From: CAZDDB01 sp963843285
GTDB lineage: Bacteria > Acidobacteriota > HRBIN11 > JAKEFK01
Length of the DNA stretch: 64,000 nt
Direction: 5' to 3'
Assembly: GCA_963843285.1 (NCBI GenBank)
Contig: CAWJJO010000014.1
Coordinates: forward strand, 1-64,000
Shown here piece after piece: positions 34,295-43,788 of this stretch; positions within the stretch are counted from its first letter, which is position 1; the number at the start of each line of letters is the position of its first letter. The notes beneath the pieces were generated by a model. The model was not told the origin of the DNA. It ran no database searches and was given only the letters and a program-made list of their open reading frames with translations. A program made the translations under genes and the position numbers.

Positions 34295-36515
34295 ATGTCG
34301 ATTAAAACAAAGACTCAATCTTTGATTCAAGCAATTCGTAAAGCTGTCAGCAAACAAGAAGGCGCAGCTCTCTTTGTGTCCCTTCTGGTCACTCTGGTTC
34401 TTGTGCTTCTGGGCATTACTTTGTTGCTCATGAGCGGCACGGAGCATCTGCTGTCTACCAACGAACGCGATTCTCAAGACGCGCTTGCAAAGGCGGAATC
34501 AGGCTTGCAGTGGGCAAAACGAATGGTCCTGGATTACACAAACAATGGCCCGCCATATCCAACGGATCTGGACGCTTTGCTCCTAGGACCTGATGGGACG
34601 ACAGGAACGGCCGATGACAACCTGCTTGGAATCAAGGATCTGACTTTAGGATTAACCAACACTGTCTCGATCAATGGGAATAATGAAGAGACGGCATCCG
34701 CAATTGTTTCTAAGGATTTCGGTGATGGAACTGCCATGAACTATGAGGTATTCCGTCTCGGTACGGACTCCGATGGAGTAACCGGCTGGGACGGCCCGCG
34801 CGCGCTCGTATATGTCCGCTTCTTTGACAACCTGGATGATGGCGCAGTGGATAGCCAGACAAATGATCAAGACTTGCGCGCCAGAATTAAGGTGGTTGCC
34901 GAATACCCGATCTTTGTCAGTACCCAGGGAGGAATTCCAGCGGTCCAGGATACGAATGTAAACATCCAACGTGGACAGGCCCGGCGCGTGCTTATAGGTA
35001 GAGTGGGTCCCCAGGATCAGCAGGCGATCCTCGCAAATAAGGATCTCGATATGGTTGGGACAGTAGACGTTTGTGGAGAATGCGGTGGTGTCCATTCAAA
35101 CGCAAATTTTAACCTTGGCGGTCAAGCGAATGATGATGTCGATATTTGTGCTGATGCCACCGCGACTGGAACAATGACCGTAACCAATAACGGGACCTTG
35201 AATGGCTATGTCGGCTATGCTCCTCATATCGACGTGCCCGTAATCAATCCATATGACGATATCTTCGTGCCGCTTCCAGCAACTTTCAACCATGCGAGCG
35301 ACACGGAGCTAGCAAATGGACCTGATGGAATCGCCGCAACCGCTGATGATTCCACTTACAATCCGCTAAAGTGCACGTTTGATCCAATACAGGACCCCGG
35401 GGCTTCCAAATACTTCGCGCTCGTAATCCGCAAGACAAGTGGAAAGCATGGCTATATTTTCAAAGGCTACTGGAACGTTGCAGAAAACCGCTGGGACTGG
35501 CGCTTAATCGATGATCTGGACGACTCCGATAACACGATCCTCGATGATTGCGGACGTGTCATTTCCGGTACGATTACGAGCACTGGTGAGGTGTTGGTAA
35601 GTGATCTCACACTAATTACAGGCGGATACGTGCGCACAGACACGGCCGCCTCTGTCGATGATGGCGATGCGTCCAAGTTTTACAACTTTGATATCCACAG
35701 TAATTACGGAACTGTAAGTTGTGCCGCCGACGACACTTTATCCGGATTGGCGTCAAATGATTATAATCCGAACACATTTCGGCGTTGGTTGGCTCCTGGC
35801 TCTATAGCACCGCATCTTCTCGGAGCAGATGTTCCGCCACTTCCGGGAAATAATCCCGTGCCCACGCCAACGCTGCCTAACGAACCAGACGGCAGCGCTG
35901 ATTTTATCATTGCCGATGCAATGGGCAAGAACGACGCTGTATGGAAAATTGCCAGTGGAAATAACGTATATTCACCAACTTTTAACGCTGTTATTTGGAT
36001 ATACGGCAACTTCGACTTCGAAGGTGGACACGACAACTTGACGCTGTCCACGCTAACAACCACTCTTCCGATTCTTCCGCCACCACAATCGCGGGCGGTC
36101 TGGCGAGCTTCCTTCATCACGTTCGGCGGAATCAACACCGCGGGTAGCGTCAACTATGCGCCTGCGAATGGCAGCAATTATTTACTTCCTGCTTGTAGCG
36201 GGGCGGGATGTCGATTTGCAGGGAACTTCAGGAGGTGGACCGAACATGTGTCCCTCCGGAGGTGATTGTGGCGCCCTGCCGACGGATCCAGGCGGTTATG
36301 AAGGGATCGTCGTGGTACACGAACAGACAGATTGGGGCGGAAATCCTGGACTTGATGGATTTATCATTGTGGAGGACGCCGCGAGCTGTGACGACGATGT
36401 CAGCTCGGATGCCACACTACACGGGACTCCTAAAGTCCACTACGATTGCGATAACCCGCCCAACCCCTGGGCAGCAACACATGTCCGCGTGTTGAGCTGG
36501 GAGGAAGTGCAGTAA
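34295..36515 (+). pseudogene. PilX-like pilus assembly protein, frameshifted near the 3' end
   Basis: From ATG 34295 (GGAGG upstream) the first frame reads ~655 codons. The N-terminal QEGAALFVSLLVTLVLVLLG is the PilX-type membrane start without a canonical +5 Glu, followed by STNERDSQDALAKAESGLQW, typical of PilX. A large beta-rich region follows. Near 36185-36205 the sense passes to another frame: first NYAPANGSNYLL, then LLVAGRDVDLQGTSGGG, which continues to ...RVLSWEEVQ and TAA at 36515. The two parts together make about 740 residues. No homopolymer marks the spot. It could be a real loss of the C-terminal ~105 residues or a base-calling error. It is far longer than classical PilX. Confidence 0.8.
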
Positions 36516-36525
36516 TCCTTATCGG

Positions 36526-36559
36526 GGGCGGGTCCGTTCTAGGATCCGCCCTTCTCTTT
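36526..36559 (+). terminator. Terminator of the minor-pilin operon
   Basis: The stem GGGCGGGTCC / GGATCCGCCC (one G-T pair, six-base loop) is followed by TTCTCTTT. It starts 11 bases past the last pilin stop. The stop codon of the convergent gene lies in its loop, so it may act on both strands. Confidence 0.8.
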
Positions 36560-38197
36560 CGACAAGCGTTCCACGACATCAAGCTTCATGTTCCAGTAAG
36601 GATTCGCCGGCTCCATCTCGCTGCCTTTTTGAAGCAGGTTCATTGCCTTTTCATACTGTTGGGTTTGTAAATACGACTCGGCCATCATCCGGATGAGATC
36701 GATTGATTCTCTCCTCTGCGGGTAGACTGTTTCGAAGTAGGGGAGGGCTTCCGCGAATCTTTGCTTGAGGTAAAAAACAATTCCCAATCCGGCTTGAGCA
36801 TCGGCAAGACCGGGATCTAATTCCAGCGCTTTTTTAAAATTCGTTTCCGCTTCTTCAATCTGGCCTTTAGTCAGGAAGCAAGAACCGAGTCCACTGTAAA
36901 CGGCCGGAAGACGTGGGCTGAGCGATCGCGCGATGTAGTACTGCTGCAGCGCTTCATCCGCAGCGTAACTTCGAAGAAGAGCGCCAGCGTAGTTCAACCG
37001 TGGGCGAGGTTTTTCCGGAGATTTTTTTACAGAGTCACCCCAAAGAGTCAGTTCATCATGCCAAATCTGGTTCCGTTGCACCGTTGCTCCAAGGTAAAAC
37101 AAAAGCTGGATCACCAGCGCTCCGGCAATCAGTGAGGATGGCTTGCCGTTTTTATGGAACGCAACCACCGGAAACGCCAGGACAGTGCAAAATCCCAGCA
37201 TACTCAGATACGTTCGGTGTTCCGCCATGAAGTCATTCAGTGGGATCACTGAAGAAGGAAGAAGAGTCAGGAAGAACCAGTATCCCCAGAAGCACAATAT
37301 CGGAACACGCAATCGAATTTTCCACAGCACAGCTAGAATTCCGACAACCACAAGAAGAGAAAGCCATGCGGTGGGATTGTGCCACGTCAGCGCCGCAACG
37401 CTGTGGTCTACATTCAAAGAAACGGGATAGAAGGCAAGCGCAATATACCGGAGCCAAACAGTAATTTCGGTCGCAAGATAAATATGCAGAGGCGCCAGAG
37501 CCATTGCACTCCATTTCCAGTGGAGGATCACCCGTAGCATGCCGGCTGTTCCGAAAAGCAGAAATGCGATGCAGTGAAAGCATTTGTGCCGTTTCAATGT
37601 ATCAAATCCAAATAATACCCATTCATAAAGCAGAACGGCGGGCAGCAAAATCCAGCCTTCTTCTTTGGAGCCGATCGCCAGCAAAAACAAAAGGAAAAAG
37701 CCGATGGCGTTTTTCCATCGTGATCTGCGAACGTAGGAATCAAATTGATGCAGCGCCAGGAGAGAAAAAAAAGCGCAGAGTAGAATCGAACGGCTTGCAA
37801 GATAAGTGACCGACTCGGTGTTCAAAGGATGGACAGCCATCAGAGCAGATGCCAAAAAACAGAAGATGGCGGACGCTATACTCCGGCGCAGAAGAAGATA
37901 GAACAGCAGAACATTTACTATGTGAAGAACCAGATTGACTACATGGTAGGAGAATGGATCCTTTTGGCTGATCTGGAAATTGAACGCAAAACTGAGGAGC
38001 GTTATCGGGCGGAAAAATTCAAAGGCAAGAATCGTCTTCCATTGCGTCAGATCACGCAATGAGAAATTGAACCGGATCAGACGGATGTCGTCGTATTGAA
38101 ATTGAGGATAAAAGGAGTTGCAATACGCGAGCAGGCAAAGCGCGCCAAGGATCGTAGTGCTCAGAAGGAGTCTGCGGTCAGGCCCCTGGATAGTCAC
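36539..38197 (-). CDS. Multi-pass membrane protein with C-terminal TPRs (TMTC-like)
   Basis: 552 residues. About ten hydrophobic helices (residues ~10-400) with an early acidic motif FQYDDIRLI, HPLNTESVTYLASR and HRTYLSMLGF resemble the GT-C fold O-mannosyltransferase-like TMTC proteins. Two to three TPR units follow (residues ~420-540, LSPRLPAVYSGLGSCFLTKG, FKKALELDPGLADAQAGLG). It may be a lipid-linked sugar transferase acting on the periplasmic side, but the substrate is unknown. It is convergent with the pilin operon, which could hint at pilin glycosylation; this is inference only. Confidence 0.8.
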   Translation of the reverse strand: MTIQGPDRRLLLSTTILGALCLLAYCNSFYPQFQYDDIRLIRFNFSLRDLTQWKTILAFEFFRPITLLSFAFNFQISQKDPFSYHVVNLVLHIVNVLLFYLLLRRSIASAIFCFLASALMAVHPLNTESVTYLASRSILLCAFFSLLALHQFDSYVRRSRWKNAIGFFLLFLLAIGSKEEGWILLPAVLLYEWVLFGFDTLKRHKCFHCIAFLLFGTAGMLRVILHWKWSAMALAPLHIYLATEITVWLRYIALAFYPVSLNVDHSVAALTWHNPTAWLSLLVVVGILAVLWKIRLRVPILCFWGYWFFLTLLPSSVIPLNDFMAEHRTYLSMLGFCTVLAFPVVAFHKNGKPSSLIAGALVIQLLFYLGATVQRNQIWHDELTLWGDSVKKSPEKPRPRLNYAGALLRSYAADEALQQYYIARSLSPRLPAVYSGLGSCFLTKGQIEEAETNFKKALELDPGLADAQAGLGIVFYLKQRFAEALPYFETVYPQRRESIDLIRMMAESYLQTQQYEKAMNLLQKGSEMEPANPYWNMKLDVVERLSKEKGGS

Positions 38198-38338
38198 GTT
38201 GATTTCGGGGATACAAAAGGCTGGGACGGTTTACAGCTGCCATCACTTCCTAGTTTACCCTATGATCCGGGCGTGGCGCCTCTCAACAAGTCACCAGAGA
38301 AAGTGTGGAAGATCCGGTGAGGTTATAATGGTGATCGC

Positions 38339-40363
38339 ATGTTGCCACGAATTGCAGCTTTGCTCTTGGTGATCCTTGGTACGTCTCCTCTTTTCGCCTC
38401 TACGAAAATCACTTATACGATTTTGCTTGCGGGAAACCGGGCGGGCGTTCAAACCACAGAGGCTCTTGAGAATGGCGAACGCCGGTTTTCGTTTGAATAC
38501 AACGATCGCGGAAGGGGTCCGAAAATCCAGTGCCGCATGATCCTGAATCAGCAAAGCATTCCCGTCCTTCTAGAAATCTCGGGAAACGATTACCTGAAAA
38601 GCCCCGTTGAAGAACGATTCCATCTGGAGAATGGAAACGCTTCCTGGAAAAGCCCGGCTGAGACAGGGGAGAAGGCTTTGGACACCGGAGCATTTTACAT
38701 CAGTGTAAACGGTGTTCCGGAAGAGATCGGGATTCTGGCCGCCGCCCTGCTGGCCTCTCCGGATCATACACTTGCGCTGTTACCAGAAGGCGAAGCACAG
38801 ATCGAACGCGCAGGAGAACTGGAAATCAAATCCGCCACAAAATTGGAGGGGCAGGTCTCCGTGGCGGCCGTGAGCCGTAAAGTAACTCAATACGTGATTA
38901 CCGGTCTTGGGTTTCTCCCGATGGCCGTCTGGCTGGATGACGACAATTCATTTTTTGCGTTCGTGGATCCCTGGTTCACTACAATCCGGGAAGGATGGGA
39001 TTCGTCCGTTTCAGACTTGCAAAAAGCTCAGGACGAATTCTCATCACGTCGATCTTCTGAACTGACAGGCAGACTTTCCCACAAGCTGGCGGACGAAGTT
39101 GTCATCGAGCACGCAAACCTGTTTGATTCGGAAAGTGGAAAGATTCGAAAGAACATGACAGTCGTCGTTTCCGGAAATCGAATTCAATCGGTTGAACCCG
39201 ATGAAACCGTCGCAATCCCGCCGAATTCAGAAAAGATCGATGCAAGCGGGAAGATGCTGATGCCGGGATTGTGGGACATGCACGTACATATTCAAGAAGT
39301 GGATGGGCTTCTGGATCTAGCCGCAGGCGTGACGACAGTCCGGGACATGGCCAATGACACAGATACATTGATGGCGCTGAAAAAGAAATTTGAAGAAGGT
39401 ACTCTTGTTGGCCCACGGGTGATCCTTGCCGGAATCATTGATGGTACCGGGCCATTCGCCGGACCTACCAAAGTTCTTGTATCCAATGAGCAAGAAGCAC
39501 GCGCAGCCGTAGATCGGTACGCGAAACTCGGTTATGAACAAATCAAAGTTTATAGCTCCGTGAAGCCGGAACTTGTTCCGTTCATCATTGAGGATGCTCA
39601 CAAAAATCATCTCCGTGTGAGCGGTCACGTTCCCGCCTTCATGACGGCGGAGGAAGTCATCAAACTGGGATTTGATGAGATCCAGCACGTGAACTTTCTC
39701 TTTCTCAATTTTCTTGCGGATACAGTCAAAGATACGCGGACGCCTCTTCGCTTCACTGCGGTTGCGGAAAATGCGGCAAATCTGGATTTAGATTCCCAGA
39801 AAGTGAAGGGCTTCGTTGAACTGATGAAGCAGCGCAAGACTGTAATCGATCCCACAGTGAATGCTTTTGAAACCCTTTTTACAAGCCGTCCGGGAGTAGT
39901 CTTGCCCGACTATGCGGTTGTGGCGGATCGATTGCCGCCTCAAGTTCGGCGCGGGTTGTTAACAGGCGGACTTCCGGTGGCGGAAGGTATGGACCAGCGA
40001 TATCGGGACTCTTTTCAGGCAATGCTTCGCATGGTAAAGAAGCTTTACGATGAAGGCGTTCCGATCGTTGCCGGGACAGATTCGCTCGCCGGCTTCGGAC
40101 TGCACCGCGAGCTGGAGCTGTACGTGAAAGCCGGCATTCCGGCTGCAAAAGTTCTGCAACTTGCGACATGGGGAGCCGCGACAATCATGAAGAAAGAGTC
40201 ACAACTTGGTTCCGTTTCGCCGGGAAAGCTTGCGGATTTGATCTTGATTGATGGCGATCCTGTTTCGAATATCAGCGATATTCGCAAGGTGCGGACCGTA
40301 ATCAAGAACGGCGTGATGTTTCGATCGTCCGAGCTCTATCAGGCCATCGGTGTCAAGCCGTAA
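38339..40363 (+). CDS. Secreted amidohydrolase with N-terminal extra domain
   Basis: 674 residues. Signal peptide LPRIAALLLVILGTSPLFAS, then a ~220-residue beta-rich region of unknown role, then an amidohydrolase domain from VIEHANLFD. Metal residues: DMHVHIQ (HxH), KVYSSVKPE (lysine region), SGHVPAF, EIQHVNF and AGTDSLAGFG (final Asp). It ends with the composite beta domain GKLADLILIDGDPVSNI. The class includes imidazolonepropionase-like and Xaa-Pro dipeptidase-type enzymes; the substrate is not evident. A TATAAT string lies 10-15 bases before the ATG. It may pair with the next peptidase-like gene. Confidence 0.85.
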   Translation: MLPRIAALLLVILGTSPLFASTKITYTILLAGNRAGVQTTEALENGERRFSFEYNDRGRGPKIQCRMILNQQSIPVLLEISGNDYLKSPVEERFHLENGNASWKSPAETGEKALDTGAFYISVNGVPEEIGILAAALLASPDHTLALLPEGEAQIERAGELEIKSATKLEGQVSVAAVSRKVTQYVITGLGFLPMAVWLDDDNSFFAFVDPWFTTIREGWDSSVSDLQKAQDEFSSRRSSELTGRLSHKLADEVVIEHANLFDSESGKIRKNMTVVVSGNRIQSVEPDETVAIPPNSEKIDASGKMLMPGLWDMHVHIQEVDGLLDLAAGVTTVRDMANDTDTLMALKKKFEEGTLVGPRVILAGIIDGTGPFAGPTKVLVSNEQEARAAVDRYAKLGYEQIKVYSSVKPELVPFIIEDAHKNHLRVSGHVPAFMTAEEVIKLGFDEIQHVNFLFLNFLADTVKDTRTPLRFTAVAENAANLDLDSQKVKGFVELMKQRKTVIDPTVNAFETLFTSRPGVVLPDYAVVADRLPPQVRRGLLTGGLPVAEGMDQRYRDSFQAMLRMVKKLYDEGVPIVAGTDSLAGFGLHRELELYVKAGIPAAKVLQLATWGAATIMKKESQLGSVSPGKLADLILIDGDPVSNISDIRKVRTVIKNGVMFRSSELYQAIGVKP

Positions 40364-40412
40364 GTTCTTTTGGAACGATAGAGGATAGAAGATAGTGTAT
40401 GGAGGAAGGAAG

Positions 40413-40490
40413 CGGTTTGTAACGCCGGCGTCCCGCCGGCTGGTGATCGAAGTGCTTTGTCTGGCCGGCGAGACGCCGGCGTTACAAACG
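40413..40490. repeat. Class A (REP) inverted pair without transposase
   Basis: GGTTTGTAACGCCGGCGTCC...CGCCGGC and GCCGGCGAGACGCCGGCG...TTACAAAC are inverted copies, about 22 bases apart, of the same REP type that brackets the RAYT remnant at 8525-9008. This is the layout of a BIME-like mobile pair. Confidence 0.85.
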
Positions 40491-40575
40491 CGCTCGTAAA
40501 ATCTTTCCGAAATGAGAATAAACTCGACATTTGTAGTGCATAGTTCACAAAGAGAATCCCAGAAGGGAGAGACAG

Positions 40576-41697
40576 ATGAAGATTAACAGACGGCAATTTT
40601 TTACTGCTGCTACCGCGACTCTGCTGGCGCTGACTCGCACGAAAGTGTCTGCCGCGAATACGGAAGCCTATGATACGGCGACCATTGTGGATGGTTGCGG
40701 CGGTCCCGGCGGATTTTCTTCCGATCCCGTGGCGCCTCTGACCGGAACTATGATTCAGGATGTTCGCGATTCAGGCATTACATGTGTCAACTTTACGATC
40801 GGCTCAGTTGGAAATCGGCCCGAATCGGAAGCGTTTGAGGCAATCTTTCGTGATCTTGCTTACTGGGAGAATGAGTTTGATCACCATCCGGATGTATTCC
40901 TGAAGGTCAAGAAATTCAGCGATGTCGCGCTTGCAAAATCTTCACGCCGGCTCGGTTTGATTTTTGGACTTCAGGATGGCGTTGCTTTTGCAAACGATTT
41001 GACGAAGCTGGAAGTTCTTTCCCGTTTTGGAATCCGGATTATTCAGCCGACATACAATTTGAGAAATATTCTTGGCGATGGGTGTTTGGAGCCCGACAAT
41101 GCCGGCTTAAGCAAGACGGGACACGAAGCGATTCATCGCATGAACGAACTGGGAGTTCTCGTAGATCTGAGTCATTGCGGGCGCGAAACCACTGCGGACG
41201 CGATGATCGCATCCACAAAGCCTGTTGCATTCACGCATACCGGTTGCGCCGCAATTTGCGATCACCCGCGCAACAAGACAGATGAACAACTGCGTGGCCT
41301 TGCTGAGAAGGGTGGTGTGGCCGGCATTTACTTTATGCCGTATCTGCGCAAGGGTGGCCAGCAGATGGCGGAGGATGTCATCCGGCATCTGGAACATGCA
41401 ATCCAAGTTGCCGGTGAGGATCATGTTGGAGTGGGAACGGACGGGAGTATTTCCCCCGTGCAACTTACTCCTGAATACGTGCAGCGTCACAAGGAAGAGG
41501 TTGCCTCCAGACGAAAAGCAGGGATCGGTGCGCCGCAGGAGACGGAAGATGTATTCCTCTTTGTTCCGGATCTAAATGCGAGCCGGAGGTTTGAAACATT
41601 GGGAAACCTACTGCTCAAACGCGGTCATTCACAGTCCCGCGTGGACAAAATTCTGGGTGGAAATTTTGCCCGCCTGTTTCAAAGCGTATGGGTTTAG
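40576..41697 (+). CDS. Tat-exported M19 (renal dipeptidase)-like protein, altered metal site
   Basis: 373 residues. The N-terminal NRRQFFTAATATLLAL is a twin-arginine signal. The TIM-barrel pattern of M19 is clear: LGVLVDLSHCGRETTADAMI, AFTHTGCAAICDHPRNKTDE, VGVGTDGS. But the first metal motif, normally HxD near the start of the mature protein, reads DGCGGPGG here, and the bridging Glu region reads FGLQDGVAF (Gln in place of Glu). It may therefore bind metal differently or be non-peptidase. The ribosome site GAAGGGAGAG precedes ATG 40576. It follows the amidohydrolase after the class A pair. Confidence 0.82.
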   Translation: MKINRRQFFTAATATLLALTRTKVSAANTEAYDTATIVDGCGGPGGFSSDPVAPLTGTMIQDVRDSGITCVNFTIGSVGNRPESEAFEAIFRDLAYWENEFDHHPDVFLKVKKFSDVALAKSSRRLGLIFGLQDGVAFANDLTKLEVLSRFGIRIIQPTYNLRNILGDGCLEPDNAGLSKTGHEAIHRMNELGVLVDLSHCGRETTADAMIASTKPVAFTHTGCAAICDHPRNKTDEQLRGLAEKGGVAGIYFMPYLRKGGQQMAEDVIRHLEHAIQVAGEDHVGVGTDGSISPVQLTPEYVQRHKEEVASRRKAGIGAPQETEDVFLFVPDLNASRRFETLGNLLLKRGHSQSRVDKILGGNFARLFQSVWV

Positions 41698-41711
41698 TTT
41701 CAATGGCGGAT

Positions 41712-41771
41712 GCCTCCCCCTTATTAAGGGGAGGCCTTCGTGCTCTTCGTGTCCTTCGTGGTTTAATTCTT
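41712..41771. repeat. Hairpin plus CTTCGTG word repeat
   Basis: GCCTCCCC...GGGGAGGC (41712-41735) forms a stem-loop after the M19-like stop. TTCGTGCTCTTCGTGTCCTT and CGTGGTT follow, a tandem of the same ~10-base word seen inverted at 20672-20688. There is no T tract, so termination is doubtful. Confidence 0.65.
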
Positions 41772-41791
41772 GTCACAGTGGAGGAATCATC

Positions 41792-42328
41792 GTGAATGAA
41801 ATTGGAACAGAAATAGAAGCCTGGTGCGGGCAATGCAAGGTGGACCGGCGTTGCGCCATCGCATCGCTGAATCCGGACGGATCGATCGATCGCGTGATGT
41901 GCACGTATTGCCAGACATCACGCAATTACCGTCTGCCGCAGGGTCCCACATCTGAAACGCCTTCGCGTACTGTAACGGTCGAAGAGAATGAGCTGCGGGC
42001 TCTGGTCCGCTCAGTTGTCCGCGAAGAAATGGAAACAGCAAGCTCTCCGCTAGGAGAAAAATGGATCGGGGGGAACCTGATTTTGCGTCCCGGAAAACCG
42101 GGACTGCAAGATAAAGTAGTTCCGATCGATGTTCTCTTTCATAAGATTGTCATGTTGCGCGACCGTATGCGGGTGCTCGAACAGCAGATTAATGCAAACG
42201 ACAAGCTCACGGATGCGGAGAAAGTGCAGTTGCAACAGTACATCACACGTTGTTATGGAACTCTCACGACGTTCAATGTGTTGTTCAAGGATAAGGAAGA
42301 TTATTTCGTGGGTTCCAAATCAGAATAG
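41792..42328 (+). CDS. Hypothetical zinc-ribbon-like protein
   Basis: 178 residues from GTG 41792, which has GGAGG nine bases upstream; readings from further upstream cross the repeats. Two CxxC pairs, CGQC and CTYC about 26 residues apart at the N-terminus, suggest a zinc ribbon. The middle contains an acidic segment (VEENELRALVRSVVREEME). The last ~70 residues are helical and charged (KIVMLRDRMRVLEQQINAND, LTDAEKVQLQQYITRCYGTL), perhaps a coiled coil. No family is recognised and no function proposed. It is likely a small regulatory or structural cytoplasmic protein. Confidence 0.75.
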   Translation: MNEIGTEIEAWCGQCKVDRRCAIASLNPDGSIDRVMCTYCQTSRNYRLPQGPTSETPSRTVTVEENELRALVRSVVREEMETASSPLGEKWIGGNLILRPGKPGLQDKVVPIDVLFHKIVMLRDRMRVLEQQINANDKLTDAEKVQLQQYITRCYGTLTTFNVLFKDKEDYFVGSKSE

Positions 42329-42340
42329 TGGAAAATGCTC

Positions 42341-42422
42341 CTTGGAGCGCAGGCTTCCAGACTGCATTAGGGATCGCAGGCATCTTGCCTGCTAAGGCCG
42401 GCGAGACGCCGGAATTACAAAC
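42341..42422. repeat. Class C element followed by class A half
   Basis: CTTGGAGCGCAGGCTTCCAG...GGATCGCAGGCATCTTGCC is a class C copy, joined to GGCCGGCGAGACGCCGGAAT and TACAAACC, the right half of class A. The two families are adjacent here and again at 42890-42944, as if the elements insert next to each other. Confidence 0.78.
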
Positions 42423-42465
42423 CGAATGGCATGTTCCTCCCGGCTTTCGAGGTAGAATCGTAAAA

Positions 42466-42885
42466 ATGAAAAGTTTTCGCAAAGAATTGTGGTTTCAGAC
42501 ATCTACAAGAGTTGCCTTCCTCAACATAACCACTCAGGTAGACGAATGTGTTCGGATTAGCGGAGTAAAGGAGGGACTGGCACTTGTGAATGCCATGCAC
42601 ATCACCGCTTCTGTCTTTATCAACGATGATGAATCAGGACTTCATCACGATTATGCGCAATGGCTTGAAAAATTGGCGCCGCATGAACCGGTTCGGCAGT
42701 ATCGTCACAACGATACAGGCGAAGACAATGCGGATGCGCACATCAAACGCCAGGTCATGGGACGCGAAGTCGTCGTGGCAATTACCGGAGGCAAGCTGGA
42801 TTTTGGTCCGTGGGAGCAAATCTTCTACGGTGAATTTGACGGCCGCCGCCGCAAGCGCGTGCTTGTAAAAATCATCGGTGAGTGA
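42466..42885 (+). CDS. YjbQ family (UPF0047) protein
   Basis: 139 residues, the full family length. Seen: LVNAMHITASVFINDDESGL, LHHDYAQWLEKLAP, HNDTGEDNADAHIKRQVMG, LDFGPWEQIFYGEFDG and the C-terminal RRRKRVLVKIIG. Family members show weak thiamine-phosphate synthase activity, and the real role is unsettled. Histidines and acids of the NAMH and HNDTGEDNADAHIK motifs are kept. ATG 42466 directly follows the repeat pair; no good ribosome site is visible. Confidence 0.92.
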   Translation: MKSFRKELWFQTSTRVAFLNITTQVDECVRISGVKEGLALVNAMHITASVFINDDESGLHHDYAQWLEKLAPHEPVRQYRHNDTGEDNADAHIKRQVMGREVVVAITGGKLDFGPWEQIFYGEFDGRRRKRVLVKIIGE

Positions 42886-42889
42886 AGTA

Positions 42890-42944
42890 TGGACCGCAGG
42901 CATCTTGCCGCCTAAAGCCGCCGGGACGGCGGCGTTACAAACCA
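42890..42944. repeat. Class C fragment plus class A half
   Basis: GGACCGCAGGCATCTTGCCG is a class C tail, and GCCGCCGGGACGGCGGCGTT with ACAAACC is a class A right half. They lie between the convergent yjbQ-like and ABC permease genes. Confidence 0.72.
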
Positions 42945-42945
42945 C

Positions 42946-43788
42946 CTATAAGTCTCTACGGCTGAATTGGCGTATCGCGATTGCGAGCATGGCGATCAGG
43001 TACAGACCCGCGTAGACGATCATCAGAGGGTTGGGCACGGAAACGGCTCCGAAGGGACCTGCCTCAATTCCAAGAGAGCGGACGACAGAGGAAGCCAATT
43101 CGTAGGCGGCACGCTTCCACAATGCTTCGCTTGGAATGATCAGGCTAGAGAAAATTCCGATATTTACTGCTGTTTGATTCTTTAGCGCGGCGCCAATCTG
43201 TTCGACCCATCCGCCGATAAAGCCAAGACCGTAAAGTCCAAACACAATTCCGCCGGTTGCAAGCGTTGAAAATGTGCTGCTGCATGCAAGACTGACCGTC
43301 ATGATCAGCAAACTCTCCAGATAGATCAGGCTCGCTCCTGTCAGGATATTGTGCAAGTGATAACCGCTACGCAAGTAAACAATGCCCAACACACCTCCGG
43401 TCATAAAAAAAAGGTAGACTGCAAGTAGGACCGCAAAACCCAGCCACTTTCCCCAAACGATTTCGGACCGGCGAAGCGGTTTGGATGCGATGGTTTGAAT
43501 CGTTCCGGAATTGATCTCACCAGCGAGTGTGTCCGAGGCGATCAATGCCCCCATCGCAAGCGCAAGAAAGTTAACTGCGTATAGGCCGGCGGTGGAGAGG
43601 AAGTTATATGCCTGGTTCTTAATCAGCATCTCCCGTGGTCCGGTTTTCGAAGGAAGACTCTTGCAGGTGTAATGAAAGCCCACGCCAAACAAGATCAGGA
43701 AAGAAATTCCTAGGACAAAAGCCGCCACGGCTATCCTGCGCCGGACCGATTCCAGAAACGTCAAGCGCATGATCACGTATGCGGCCAA
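42946..43788 (-). CDS. ABC-2 type transporter permease (NosY-like)
   Basis: 280 residues with six hydrophobic helices. The start AAYVIMRLTFLESVRRRIAV and the coupling region LAGEINSGTIQTIASKPLRR followed by SEIVWGKWLGFAVLLAVYLF are typical of the NosY/CcmA-partner class. It is adjacent to its ATPase gene: TTG 43788 follows the ATPase stop immediately; ATG 43770 is an alternative but would cut conserved residues. The cargo is unknown. Confidence 0.88.
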   Translation of the reverse strand: MAAYVIMRLTFLESVRRRIAVAAFVLGISFLILFGVGFHYTCKSLPSKTGPREMLIKNQAYNFLSTAGLYAVNFLALAMGALIASDTLAGEINSGTIQTIASKPLRRSEIVWGKWLGFAVLLAVYLFFMTGGVLGIVYLRSGYHLHNILTGASLIYLESLLIMTVSLACSSTFSTLATGGIVFGLYGLGFIGGWVEQIGAALKNQTAVNIGIFSSLIIPSEALWKRAAYELASSVVRSLGIEAGPFGAVSVPNPLMIVYAGLYLIAMLAIAIRQFSRRDL

